From JAQUCI01 sp034932685 (GTDB lineage: Bacteria; Bacillota_I; Bacilli_A; Erysipelotrichales; Erysipelotrichaceae): DNA of 64,000 nt. The position numbers were made by a program, and so were the translations under genes. Below the pieces are notes generated by a model that was not told the DNA's origin, ran no database searches, and saw only the letters and a program-made list of their open reading frames with translations. Numbering within the stretch: the first letter of the stretch is position 1; every line of letters starts with the position of its first letter. The stretch spans positions 56,520-120,519 of the forward strand of contig JAYFOM010000024.1 of NCBI GenBank assembly GCA_034932685.1, written 5' to 3'. Shown one piece after another: positions 18,288 through 26,284 of the stretch.

Positions 18288-18316
18288 TTGACGAAGTGCT
18301 TTATGTATGTTAATAT
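18288..18316 (+). promoter_or_regulatory. Promoter of the rplU-prp-rpmA operon
   Basis: TTGACG at 18288-18293 and TAATAT at 18311-18316 with an exact 17-base spacer. The expected start at about 18323 leaves a leader of about 90 bases. Confidence 0.82.
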
Positions 18317-18322
18317 AACTTC

Positions 18323-18412
18323 GTTGCACTGATAAGCGCAACCGCTCTTTTATGGTCTAAGTGCAATTGCCACCATGTTAGGCGAGTCTAGTTAATTAAA
18401 AGGAGGTGCAAT
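18323..18412 (+). promoter_or_regulatory. Ribosomal protein L21 leader RNA
   Basis: Structured 5' leader directly before rplU, the position of the Firmicutes L21 leader element. TTGCACT at 18324-18330 can pair with AGTGCAA at 18360-18366; the same TTGCAC can alternatively pair with GTGCAA at 18406-18411, next to the Shine-Dalgarno AGGAGG. A second small stem (TTGCC/GGCGA) lies at about 18366-18385. This is consistent with autogenous control by L21. The assignment rests on position and these pairings; no covariance model was run. Confidence 0.65.
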
Positions 18413-18724
18413 ATGTACGCAATTATTGAATCTGGGGGAAAACAGATAAAGGTAGAGAAGGGTCAAGCGATCTTTGTTGAGAAATTACCTGTTGATGCTG
18501 ATGATGTGATCGTATTCAACCATGTATTAATGGTAGGCGATCGTACCGCTAAAATCGGATCACCCTATGTTGAAGGCGCAACTGTTACCGCTAAAGTAGA
18601 AAAACAAGGCAAAGAGAAGAAGATCACAATCTTCAAATACAAGTCTAAAAAAGGTTCTACCAGACGCAAACAGGGACATCGTCAACCATACACCAAATTG
18701 ATCATTGAATCTATTGATGTGTAA
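18413..18724 (+). CDS. rplU: 50S ribosomal protein L21
   Basis: Large-subunit protein L21, 103 aa, with the family start MYAIIESGGKQIKVEKGQ and the C-terminal RNA-binding signature KKGSTRRKQGHRQPYTKL. Strong SD AGGAGG. It is first in the conserved rplU-prp-rpmA-obgE block and carries its own leader RNA. Confidence 0.98.
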   Translation: MYAIIESGGKQIKVEKGQAIFVEKLPVDADDVIVFNHVLMVGDRTAKIGSPYVEGATVTAKVEKQGKEKKITIFKYKSKKGSTRRKQGHRQPYTKLIIESIDV

Positions 18725-18726
18725 TT

Positions 18727-19041
18727 ATGGTAAAAGTTAAGATCGAAAGCTCAAATGAAGTAATTACAAGAATTGTTATATCCGGTCATGCTGGATATGA
18801 TGAAAAAGGTAAAGACTTAGTATGCGCAGCTGTTAGTTCAATTGCTGTTGGTACGCTTAACGCTCTTGATGAATTAACTAAAGATGATTGTGAACTTATA
18901 TTGACTGATGATCAGGTAATGATAATCGTCAAGAAAAATGAACATGACTCACAAATGATCATTCAAGCTTTGATCATTCAAATTAAAACTCTACAAGCAA
19001 GTCATCCAAATTATCTAAAAATTATACAAACGGAGGTGTAA
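18727..19041 (+). CDS. prp: Ribosomal-processing cysteine protease Prp (YsxB)
   Basis: Small cysteine protease (104 aa) that removes the N-terminal extension of ribosomal protein L27 in Firmicutes and relatives. Catalytic residues fit: His21 in GHAGYDEKGKDLVC and Cys33 in the same stretch, followed by AAVSS. It lies between rplU and rpmA, two bases after the former and three before the latter. The substrate, encoded next door, retains the matching cleavage site. Confidence 0.96.
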   Translation: MVKVKIESSNEVITRIVISGHAGYDEKGKDLVCAAVSSIAVGTLNALDELTKDDCELILTDDQVMIIVKKNEHDSQMIIQALIIQIKTLQASHPNYLKIIQTEV

Positions 19042-19044
19042 AAG

Positions 19045-19329
19045 ATGAAGTTTGTCCTTGATATTCAATTATTCGCATCGAAAAAAGGAGTAGGCTCAAC
19101 TAGAAACGGTAGAGACTCTCATTCAAAACGTTTAGGTGCTAAAAAAGCTGACGGACAATTTGCGGTCGCAGGTAATATTCTTTATCGTCAAAGAGGTACA
19201 CGCATTTATCCCGGCGTCAATGTCGGTATTGGTGGTGATGATACCTTGTTTGCGAAAGTTAGCGGTATCGTTAAATACGAGCGCGTAGGTAAAGATAAAA
19301 AACAAGTATCCGTATATCCTCAAGCATAA
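19045..19329 (+). CDS. rpmA: 50S ribosomal protein L27 precursor with Prp-cleaved extension
   Basis: Large-subunit protein L27, 94 aa, whose N terminus reaches the peptidyl-transferase centre. The first ten residues MKFVLDIQLF are an extension followed by ASKKGVGST, the mature start. Cleavage by Prp is expected between F10 and A11. Conserved GRDSHSKRLGAKKADGQ and ILYRQRGTRIYPG follow. The terminator immediately downstream partly separates it from obgE. Confidence 0.98.
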   Translation: MKFVLDIQLFASKKGVGSTRNGRDSHSKRLGAKKADGQFAVAGNILYRQRGTRIYPGVNVGIGGDDTLFAKVSGIVKYERVGKDKKQVSVYPQA

Positions 19330-19330
19330 T

Positions 19331-19353
19331 ATCTCCGTTTAACGGAGATTTTT
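19331..19353 (+). terminator. Terminator/attenuator between rpmA and obgE
   Basis: Perfect 7-bp stem ATCTCCG/CGGAGAT, loop TTTAA, then four to five T. With only a short T run, partial read-through into obgE is likely. Confidence 0.82.
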
Positions 19354-19370
19354 AATTAGAAGAGGTAAAT

Positions 19371-20651
19371 ATGTTTATTGATAAAGTAAAAATAGTAGTT
19401 AAAGCTGGTAGGGGTGGCGATGGAATCGTTGCTTATCGTCGTGAGAAATATGTACCTTTAGGTGGTCCTGCAGGTGGCGATGGTGGTGATGGTGGAAATG
19501 TCATTTTTGTTGTTGACACCAATAAGTCAACTTTACTTGATTTAAGATATAATAAAAAGATTATCGCTGATGATGGTGAGCGTGGTAAACCAAAAAAGAT
19601 GCATGGTGCAAATGGTAATGATACCATTATCAAAGTACCGCTTGGAACTTTAGTTAAAGATTTGACAACCGATACGGTCATAGCTGATCTAACTAATCCT
19701 GATCAAGCGATGGTGATCGCTAAAGGGGGAAAGGGTGGCAGAGGCAACTTTCATTTCATGAGTAGTCGTAATAGTGCTCCTGATTTTTGCGAGAGCGGCC
19801 TTTTTGGTGAAGAGAAAGAAGTCATTGTTGAACTAAAATTACTAGCTGATGCTGGTCTTGTTGGTTTTCCTTCCGTTGGTAAATCGACATTTTTATCAGT
19901 AGTAAGTGCGGCAAAACCTGAAATCGCTGCTTATCCATTTACTACAATAGTGCCTAAATTAGGTGTTGTTAAAGTAAAAGATGGTCGTTCTTTTGTTTTA
20001 GCTGATTTACCAGGTTTAATTCAAGGTGCTCATTTAGGAAAAGGTCTTGGGCATCAATTTCTTAAACATATTGAAAGATGTCGCGTTATTATTCATATAT
20101 TAGATATGGGTGCTGAGGATCATCGTGATCCACTTGATGATTATCGTATAATCAATGAAGAGCTCAAAGCTTACCAATATCGTTTATCTGAAAGACCACA
20201 AGTAGTGATCGCTAATAAAATGGATCTAGATAATGCTGAGAATAATTTAAAACGCTTTAAACAAAAATATCCAGAGGTTTTAGTATTTCCAGCGATAACA
20301 TTGATTGATGAAGGAACTGACCCAATTTTGTATCATGTTATGGATTTAATCGAAAAAACACCATTCTTCCCATTAACTGATGAAAGTGATCAGGATGAAA
20401 GCGTTGTTTATGGCTATAATAATGAGGATGAAGAGATAATAGTTAGAAATCTTGGTAATTCACAATGGCGCGTGAGTGGATCAAAAGTAGAAAAAATGAT
20501 GTTGAGAGCTAAGACTGACACTGAAGCTGATATTTTCCGTTTAGGCAATAATTTCCGTAAGTTAGGGGTAGATCAAGCATTACGAGAAGCTGGTGCTGAA
20601 GATGGCGATAAAGTATATATCTTGGATTTTGCGTTTGAATTTGTTGAATAG
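19371..20651 (+). CDS. obgE: GTPase Obg (CgtA)
   Basis: Essential GTPase acting in 50S subunit assembly and stress response. 426 aa in three domains: a glycine-rich Obg fold (1-160, GGDGGDGGNVIFV), the G domain with P-loop GFPSVGKST near 165, switch FTTIVPKLGVV, DLPGLIQGA near 213 and NKMD near 283, and the C-terminal OCT domain (about 345-426) typical of Gram-positive Obg. It lies downstream of rpmA behind an attenuator-like hairpin. Confidence 0.97.
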   Translation: MFIDKVKIVVKAGRGGDGIVAYRREKYVPLGGPAGGDGGDGGNVIFVVDTNKSTLLDLRYNKKIIADDGERGKPKKMHGANGNDTIIKVPLGTLVKDLTTDTVIADLTNPDQAMVIAKGGKGGRGNFHFMSSRNSAPDFCESGLFGEEKEVIVELKLLADAGLVGFPSVGKSTFLSVVSAAKPEIAAYPFTTIVPKLGVVKVKDGRSFVLADLPGLIQGAHLGKGLGHQFLKHIERCRVIIHILDMGAEDHRDPLDDYRIINEELKAYQYRLSERPQVVIANKMDLDNAENNLKRFKQKYPEVLVFPAITLIDEGTDPILYHVMDLIEKTPFFPLTDESDQDESVVYGYNNEDEEIIVRNLGNSQWRVSGSKVEKMMLRAKTDTEADIFRLGNNFRKLGVDQALREAGAEDGDKVYILDFAFEFVE

Positions 20652-20660
20652 ATAAACATA

Positions 20661-20687
20661 TTGAGTTTTATTCGGTTATAATATAAT
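20661..20687 (+). promoter_or_regulatory. Putative ruvAB promoter
   Basis: TTGAGT at 20661-20666 lies upstream of overlapping TATAAT boxes at 20677-20682 and 20682-20687 (spacer 15 to the second). Either box would give a transcript starting within about 10 bases of the ruvA ATG at 20698. The spacing is not ideal. Confidence 0.5.
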
Positions 20688-20697
20688 AGGTGATAAA

Positions 20698-21276
20698 ATG
20701 ATAGCTTTTGTTAGTGGTAAGATTCATTCTTACGGTTTAGATTATGTAATAATCGAAAATAACGGCATAGGATATCGGATATTTTTTGCGCATCCTGAAA
20801 TTCTTGCATTAAACAAAGAAATAAGTATCTTTACTTATCAACATGTTAGAGAAGATGAAATAAGCTTGTTTGGTTTTGTCAGTTCTGATGAATATGACTT
20901 ATTTGTTAAGCTTATCGCTGTCAAAGGGCTTGGACCAAAAACAGCTTTAGGTATTCTAAGTGGTATTACTACCAATGAACTTATTAAGAATATTGAGAAT
21001 AATGATACTACAGCTTTAAAAAGACTACCGGGAATTGGTGCTAAAACAGCATCACAAATTATATTAGATTTAAAAGGAAAACTAGTAGATCCCCAAAAAG
21101 ATGTTGAACACATCCCTGACGATATCAATGATGCTATGATGGCTCTTCGTTCTTTAGGGTATAAAGCAAATGAGTTACAGTTTCTGCCAAAACAACTGAT
21201 GAAACAGCAGGGACTTAATACAGAAGAATATATTAAACTTGCATTACAATTATTAATTGCCAGAAAGGGTATTTAG
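20698..21276 (+). CDS. ruvA: Holliday junction branch migration protein RuvA
   Basis: DNA-binding subunit of the RuvAB motor, 192 aa. It has the N-terminal OB fold (MIAFVSGKIHSYGLDYVIIE), the tandem helix-hairpin-helix region with GLGPKTALGILSG and LPGIGAKTASQIILDLKGKL (about residues 75-125), a flexible linker and domain III that contacts RuvB. The ruvB start follows the stop directly. Confidence 0.97.
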   Translation: MIAFVSGKIHSYGLDYVIIENNGIGYRIFFAHPEILALNKEISIFTYQHVREDEISLFGFVSSDEYDLFVKLIAVKGLGPKTALGILSGITTNELIKNIENNDTTALKRLPGIGAKTASQIILDLKGKLVDPQKDVEHIPDDINDAMMALRSLGYKANELQFLPKQLMKQQGLNTEEYIKLALQLLIARKGI

Positions 21277-22287
21277 ATGAACGAATCCTTTATGACTTTA
21301 AATAAATTTGATGAAGATGAACTTACATTAAGACCGCAATCATTAGCTGAGTATATTGGCCAGGATGATTTGAAAGGAAATCTTAATGTCTTTATCAAGG
21401 CTGCATTAGCTCGTAATGAAGCGCTTGATCATGTATTATTATATGGTTCACCAGGTTTAGGTAAAACGACTTTAGCTTATATTATCGCTAATGAATTACA
21501 CGGAAATATAAGGATTACCACTGGCCCTAGTATTGAAAGAAGTGGTGATTTAGCAGCCATTCTTTCTACTCTTCAAGCAGGTGATATTTTATTTATTGAT
21601 GAGATTCATCGATTACCTAAAGCTGTTGAAGAAGTTCTATATCCGGCAATGGAAGATTACGCAATCGATATTGTTGTGGGTAAAGATGCTTCTGTGCGTT
21701 CAATCCGCTTAGAATTACCACCTTTTACCCTTGTTGGAGCAACTACCAGAGCAGGTGATCTAACTGCACCACTAAGGGACCGTTTTGGTATCATAGGTAA
21801 ACTTAATTATTATTCACTTGATGATTTACGACAAATTGTTAAACGAACATCTTTTGTTCTTGAAACTAAGATTGAAGACGATGCGATTACTGAGATCGCA
21901 AAAAGAAGTCGCGGTACTCCAAGAATCGCAAATCGCTTATTTAGAAGGGTAAGAGACTTCGCACAAGTATTAAATGATGGTATTATCAGTTTACAAGTTG
22001 CTGTTGATGCATTGGATAGACTTAAGGTTGATCATCTAGGTCTTGATGAAGTTGATATTAGATACCTAACTGGTATTATTGAACGTTTTAAAGGTGGTCC
22101 AGTTGGCTTAGAAGCTATCGCTAGTAGTATTTCAGAAGAACCAATGACACTTGAAGATGTCTATGAGCCATATTTGCTACAGATAGGATTTATCAATCGT
22201 ACGCCACGAGGACGCATCGTGACAACAAAAGCTTATGAGCATTTAAAGTTGAATCATAACACTGATTTGTTTGAAAAAGTCCTCTAA
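21277..22287 (+). CDS. ruvB: Holliday junction ATPase RuvB
   Basis: Hexameric AAA+ helicase of the RuvAB complex, 336 aa. Opening LRPQSLAEYIGQDDLKGNL, Walker A YGSPGLGKTTLAY near residue 50, Walker B LFIDEIHRLPKAVEE near 107, sensor 1 GATTRAGDLTAPLRDRF near 155, and the C-terminal winged helix ending TPRGRIVTTKAYEHL. It abuts ruvA, and a terminator overlaps its stop. Confidence 0.98.
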   Translation: MNESFMTLNKFDEDELTLRPQSLAEYIGQDDLKGNLNVFIKAALARNEALDHVLLYGSPGLGKTTLAYIIANELHGNIRITTGPSIERSGDLAAILSTLQAGDILFIDEIHRLPKAVEEVLYPAMEDYAIDIVVGKDASVRSIRLELPPFTLVGATTRAGDLTAPLRDRFGIIGKLNYYSLDDLRQIVKRTSFVLETKIEDDAITEIAKRSRGTPRIANRLFRRVRDFAQVLNDGIISLQVAVDALDRLKVDHLGLDEVDIRYLTGIIERFKGGPVGLEAIASSISEEPMTLEDVYEPYLLQIGFINRTPRGRIVTTKAYEHLKLNHNTDLFEKVL

Positions 22288-22296
22288 GGACTTTTT
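22274..22296 (+). terminator. Terminator after ruvB
   Basis: AAAAAGTCC/GGACTTTTT stem of nine pairs with loop TCTAA. The hairpin overlaps the last codons and stop of ruvB. Confidence 0.88.
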
Positions 22297-22316
22297 AATA
22301 GGTTGAAAAATGATAT

Positions 22317-22346
22317 ATGACAATTTATACTTAATCTAGATATTAT
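22317..22346 (+). promoter_or_regulatory. Promoter of murG-divIB
   Basis: ATGACAA at 22317-22323 as -35 and TATTAT at 22341-22346 as -10, spacer 17-18 bases, about 20 bases before the murG ATG. Confidence 0.62.
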
Positions 22347-22365
22347 AAAAAGAATGAGGTAATTA

Positions 22366-23457
22366 ATGAAAATCGCAATCGCAGCCGGAGGAACCGGTGG
22401 CCATATATATCCAGCACTTTCTTTAGCCGAAGCATTTATTGATAAAGACATAAATACAAAGATACTATTTATTGGTACCGCCAATCATATGGAAGCTGAT
22501 GTAATACCAAATGCAGGTTATGATTTTAAGACGATAAAAGTCAGTGGTTTGAGTGGTGGTGCATTATCAAGAGTTCTAACAGTATATCGCTTATACAAAG
22601 CTGTCAATGACGCTACTATTATCCTTAAGGAATTTAAACCTGATGCTGTTTGGGGGTTTGGTGGTTATGTGAGTGCTCCAGTTGTTATTGCCGCTCATAA
22701 ACTAAAGATTCCTGCTTTATTACATGAGCAAAATGCATATGCCGGTAGAGCAAATCTTTTTCTTGAAAAACACGCGCAAGCGGTTGTTGTTTGTTATGAT
22801 GAAGCTTATCAACAGTTTCGTAAAAAACCAGTATTTTTACTAGGTAATCCCCAAGTATATCAAGTTAAAAAAGAGCAACCAAAGCAAATCTTGAAAGAAT
22901 ATCATTTAAACAAAAAAACACCAATCATCTTAATGGTTATGGGGTCACAGGGTTCAAAAACAATTAATGATACCATGATCAAAATTCTACGAAAACTTAA
23001 TGATAAACCTTATCAGATTATTTATGTGACTGGTAAAAATCACTATGAATCTTTCATTAATCAAGCCAAAGGCATAGATAATATTAGAATATTGCCATTT
23101 GTTAAGCAAACTGCGCTATTAAATCATGTTTCATTAATGATAGCGCGTGGTGGTGCAACAACAGCGACTGAGTTATGTGCATTTGGTGTACCAAGTATCA
23201 TAATTCCAAGTCCTTTTGTTCCTAACAACCATCAAGAAGTTAATGCCCAAGCTTTAATGATTAAAAGAGCCGCTTATATGATCAGAGAAAACGAACTAAA
23301 TGAAGAAAATTTAGTTGAAATGATCGATAAGATCATTGAAGACAAAGATCTAAGAAAAGCAATGTCAGAGAATGCTAAGTCATTAAGCTATGTTTACGCA
23401 GCTGAAGATATGATAATCTTGACTGAAAAGGTGGTTAATCATCTTGAACTTAAATGA
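22366..23457 (+). CDS. murG: UDP-GlcNAc:undecaprenyl-PP-MurNAc-pentapeptide GlcNAc transferase MurG
   Basis: Makes lipid II from lipid I at the inner face of the membrane, the last cytoplasmic step of peptidoglycan synthesis. 363 aa, GT-B fold. The N-terminal lipid-acceptor motif GGTGGHIYPALSLAEAF, GFGGYVSAP near 100, HEQNAYAGRAN near 124, GSQGSKTIND near 188 and the UDP-GlcNAc site RGGATTATELCAFGVPS near 260 are all present. Its presence implies a cell wall. divIB overlaps its end by 14 bases. Confidence 0.97.
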   Translation: MKIAIAAGGTGGHIYPALSLAEAFIDKDINTKILFIGTANHMEADVIPNAGYDFKTIKVSGLSGGALSRVLTVYRLYKAVNDATIILKEFKPDAVWGFGGYVSAPVVIAAHKLKIPALLHEQNAYAGRANLFLEKHAQAVVVCYDEAYQQFRKKPVFLLGNPQVYQVKKEQPKQILKEYHLNKKTPIILMVMGSQGSKTINDTMIKILRKLNDKPYQIIYVTGKNHYESFINQAKGIDNIRILPFVKQTALLNHVSLMIARGGATTATELCAFGVPSIIIPSPFVPNNHQEVNAQALMIKRAAYMIRENELNEENLVEMIDKIIEDKDLRKAMSENAKSLSYVYAAEDMIILTEKVVNHLELK

Positions 23458-24214
23458 TAAGAAAGATGGTGTTGCTCTTGTTTTAGCAAAACAGCATGCG
23501 ATAAAACAAGCAAAGATTAAAAAGCGTAATAAACGTCGTTTCATCTCCATTATCATTTTTATGATACTTGTTATTTCAAGTTATCTATATTTAACATCAA
23601 ATATTGCAAGAATCAATTATATAAGCATCACAGGTAATTATTATCATGATAAGACAGATATCATGAAAATTGCCAATATTAAAACAAATGATTATTGGTT
23701 GATCACATATCCTGGACTTATAAAGACAAAACTAACTAGTGATCCAATGATAAATGATGCTGAAATATTAAAAGCTAATGATCGTAATCTACAGATTAAT
23801 ATAAAAGAAAAACGACTTTTAGCATATCTTTATACTGATAAAGCATATTTCATAACTGAAAATGGTGAATTGTTGGAAATGACTGAGTCAAAACAGTGGT
23901 TGATACAAGAATTACCACTTTTAGTAGGTTTTACTAATGAAGATATCATGTCATATGTTGATGCATTAAACACTATAAATGATGAGACTAGAGCTAATAT
24001 TACTGAAATTCATCATTATACGACAAGTTTTGATGAAAATATGTTGAAAATTATCATGATTGATGGTAATAAAGTTTATACTTCTCTTTCAGCAATATCT
24101 AGTGTTAATAACTATTTTGCGATCGTTAAAGTTTTAAAAGTCACAAATTCATGTATTTATATTGATGAAAATAGTAAAACTGCGTATAGTAGTGAATGCC
24201 CAGTTAATGAATAG
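23444..24214 (+). CDS. divIB: Cell division protein DivIB/FtsQ
   Basis: Bitopic divisome protein of 256 aa: a basic cytoplasmic tail (KQAKIKKRNKRR), one membrane helix at about residues 31-49, then a POTRA domain (INYISITGNYYHDKTDIMKI) and a beta domain ending in a Cys-containing tail. It overlaps murG, the normal dcw-cluster neighbour. ftsA and ftsZ do not follow, so this is a two-gene remnant of the cluster. Identity is by domain layout and position, since the primary sequence is weakly conserved in the family. Confidence 0.85.
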   Translation: MNLNDKKDGVALVLAKQHAIKQAKIKKRNKRRFISIIIFMILVISSYLYLTSNIARINYISITGNYYHDKTDIMKIANIKTNDYWLITYPGLIKTKLTSDPMINDAEILKANDRNLQINIKEKRLLAYLYTDKAYFITENGELLEMTESKQWLIQELPLLVGFTNEDIMSYVDALNTINDETRANITEIHHYTTSFDENMLKIIMIDGNKVYTSLSAISSVNNYFAIVKVLKVTNSCIYIDENSKTAYSSECPVNE

Positions 24215-24234
24215 GGTTAAGAGAAGACAAATAT

Positions 24235-24263
24235 TTTACAAAATGATATTATTTGTTTATAAT
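24235..24263 (+). promoter_or_regulatory. Promoter of asp23-fakA
   Basis: TTTACA at 24235-24240 and TATAAT at 24258-24263 with an exact 17-base spacer, 22 bases before the ATG at 24286. Confidence 0.82.
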
Positions 24264-24285
24264 ACCGTGAGTGAGGAGGAAGTTT

Positions 24286-24645
24286 ATGCCTATCGAAAGA
24301 AATACTAACCTTGGTAATATTAATATATCAGAAGAAGCGATCGCTACTTTGGCCGGTGGTGTGGTTGCTGAATGTTATGGTGTTGTTGGCATGGCCAGTC
24401 AAAAAGTTTTAAAAGATGGTTTAGCTGAACTATTGAAGAAAGAAAATTATAGTAAGGGTATCATAGTTCGCAAAGTTGATGCCAAATATGAACTTGATCT
24501 TTTTATCGTGATTAGTTTTGGAGTAAAGATATCTGAGGTAGTAACAGAAGTACAGAAGAAAGTAAAATATGAACTTGAAAAATCATTGGATTTAACCTTT
24601 AACGCAGTTAATATCTATGTTCAGGGCATTAAGGTTAACGAGTAA
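24286..24645 (+). CDS. Asp23/Gls24 (DUF322) family envelope-stress protein, YloU-like
   Basis: 119 aa Asp23-family protein (NLGNINISEEAIATLAGGVV at the start; VTEVQKKVKYELEKSLDLTF near the end). The ATG at 24286 is chosen because GAGGAGGA lies just before it; an upstream in-frame GTG at 24271 would translate the Shine-Dalgarno itself. Members associate with the membrane or envelope and are linked to lipid homeostasis. It precedes fakA six bases apart, the conserved yloU-yloV pair. A second family member lies at 43.3 kb. Confidence 0.92.
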   Translation: MPIERNTNLGNINISEEAIATLAGGVVAECYGVVGMASQKVLKDGLAELLKKENYSKGIIVRKVDAKYELDLFIVISFGVKISEVVTEVQKKVKYELEKSLDLTFNAVNIYVQGIKVNE

Positions 24646-24650
24646 TAACT

Positions 24651-26255
24651 ATGGATACATTAAATAGTAAACTTTTTCGTCTCATGTTAGAAAATGGCAC
24701 AAACAATCTTGCCAATTATCGTTTTGATGTTGATGCACTCAACGTTTTTCCAGTACCAGATGGTGATACCGGCACCAATATGCATTTAACTTTTAGTAGT
24801 GGTGTAAAGGAATGTCATACTGTTATATCTGATGATGTATCTGCTATAGCTAAAGTATTGAGCAAAGGGTTACTTATGGGTGCTCGTGGTAATTCTGGCG
24901 TTATTTTATCGCAAATATTTCGTGGTTTTAGTATTGGTGTTGAGGGACATAAAGAAGTTGATAATATCACTTTGGCCAAAGCTTTTGTAAAGGGTGCCCA
25001 AGTTGCTTATAAAGCTGTTATGAAACCTGTAGAAGGAACTATTTTAACTGTTATTCGTGAAGCTTCTGAACACGCGTTAGCTTATGTTGAAAAAAATCCT
25101 GATTGTTCGATCAAGACTTATATTGCGATCTTACATGACGAGGCTAATAAATCACTACAAAATACCCCTGAATTATTACCAATTTTAAAAGAAGTTGGTG
25201 TTATTGATAGTGGTGGCTATGGACTACTAATGATCTTACATGGTTTTGTTGCGGCTACTAATAATGAGAAGATAGAATTGTCCGATCAAACTAGTAATGT
25301 TGAGGCTGTTCAATCTCAATTTGAAAATGATGAGTTTGGTTACTGTACCGAATTTATCTTGCGTTTATCTGAAAGTGGCAAGCATATATTTGAAGAAGAA
25401 AAACTTAAACATAATCTTGCACGCATTGGTGATTCTTTAGTTGTTGTTCAAGACGAGGATCTTGTAAAGGTACATGTTCATACAATGATGCCAGGAGACG
25501 CCTTGAATATGGCACAAAGATATGGTGATTTTGTTAAACTTAAGATTGAGAATATGCAAGAGCAACACGAACATATAACAGAAATGACTAAACCTCATCA
25601 AAAATATGGCTTAATAAGTGTAGCGGCAGGGGATGGTTTAATAAGTTTATTTAAAGATTTACGTGTAGATGTTCTTATTAATGGTGGCCAGACTATGAAT
25701 CCTTCAACCGAAGACTTCGTAGAGGCAATTAAAAAGCTAAATGCTGACCATATAATAATACTTCCAAATAACTCAAATATCATTTTAGCAGCACAACAGG
25801 TTGTGAATATCTTTAAAGAGTTAAGCATAACCGTTTTACCTACAGCTACTATTCCTCAAGGACTATCCGCTTGTATGATGTTTAATCCTGAAGTTGAACT
25901 TGATGAAAATATCGCAGAGATGGAAAGTGCAATGCAGAGAGTTGTTACAGGTCAGATCACTTATGCGATTAAAGACACAAAATTTGACGGCATTAAAATC
26001 AAGAAAGATGATTTTATTGGCATTAAAGATAAAGATATCGTTGTTACTAACAGTGATCGCTTAACAGCAACAAAAGAACTAATCAAGCAAATCGTATTTG
26101 AAGATGCAGAGATCGCCACCATTATCGTAGGTGATAATGTTGATGAACATGAAGCAGAAGCTGTAAGAGACTTTATCATTGAAAATTACAACATTGAAGC
26201 TGACCTATATCAAGGTCAACAACCAGTTTATAGTTTTATCTTCGGAATTGAATAA
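24651..26255 (+). CDS. fakA: Fatty acid kinase catalytic subunit FakA (DAK2 domain, YloV)
   Basis: Phosphorylates fatty acids delivered by FakB carriers, giving acyl phosphates used by PlsX/PlsY. 534 aa: an N-terminal DAK2 nucleotide-binding domain with VFPVPDGDTGTNMHLTF near residue 35 (metal-binding Asps), GARGNSGVILSQIFRG near 80 and DSGGYGLLM near 187; a central domain; and a C-terminal domain resembling DegV/FakB folds. It follows asp23, and a short terminator separates it from recG. No fakB gene is in the window. Confidence 0.94.
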   Translation: MDTLNSKLFRLMLENGTNNLANYRFDVDALNVFPVPDGDTGTNMHLTFSSGVKECHTVISDDVSAIAKVLSKGLLMGARGNSGVILSQIFRGFSIGVEGHKEVDNITLAKAFVKGAQVAYKAVMKPVEGTILTVIREASEHALAYVEKNPDCSIKTYIAILHDEANKSLQNTPELLPILKEVGVIDSGGYGLLMILHGFVAATNNEKIELSDQTSNVEAVQSQFENDEFGYCTEFILRLSESGKHIFEEEKLKHNLARIGDSLVVVQDEDLVKVHVHTMMPGDALNMAQRYGDFVKLKIENMQEQHEHITEMTKPHQKYGLISVAAGDGLISLFKDLRVDVLINGGQTMNPSTEDFVEAIKKLNADHIIILPNNSNIILAAQQVVNIFKELSITVLPTATIPQGLSACMMFNPEVELDENIAEMESAMQRVVTGQITYAIKDTKFDGIKIKKDDFIGIKDKDIVVTNSDRLTATKELIKQIVFEDAEIATIIVGDNVDEHEAEAVRDFIIENYNIEADLYQGQQPVYSFIFGIE

Positions 26256-26271
26256 GGGCTAAGCCCTTTTT
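26254..26271 (+). terminator. Short terminator after fakA
   Basis: AAGGGC/GCCCTT stem with a three-base loop TAA and a T run. recG starts only 13 bases later, so it may attenuate rather than end transcription. Confidence 0.7.
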
Positions 26272-26284
26272 CAGTATATAGGAT

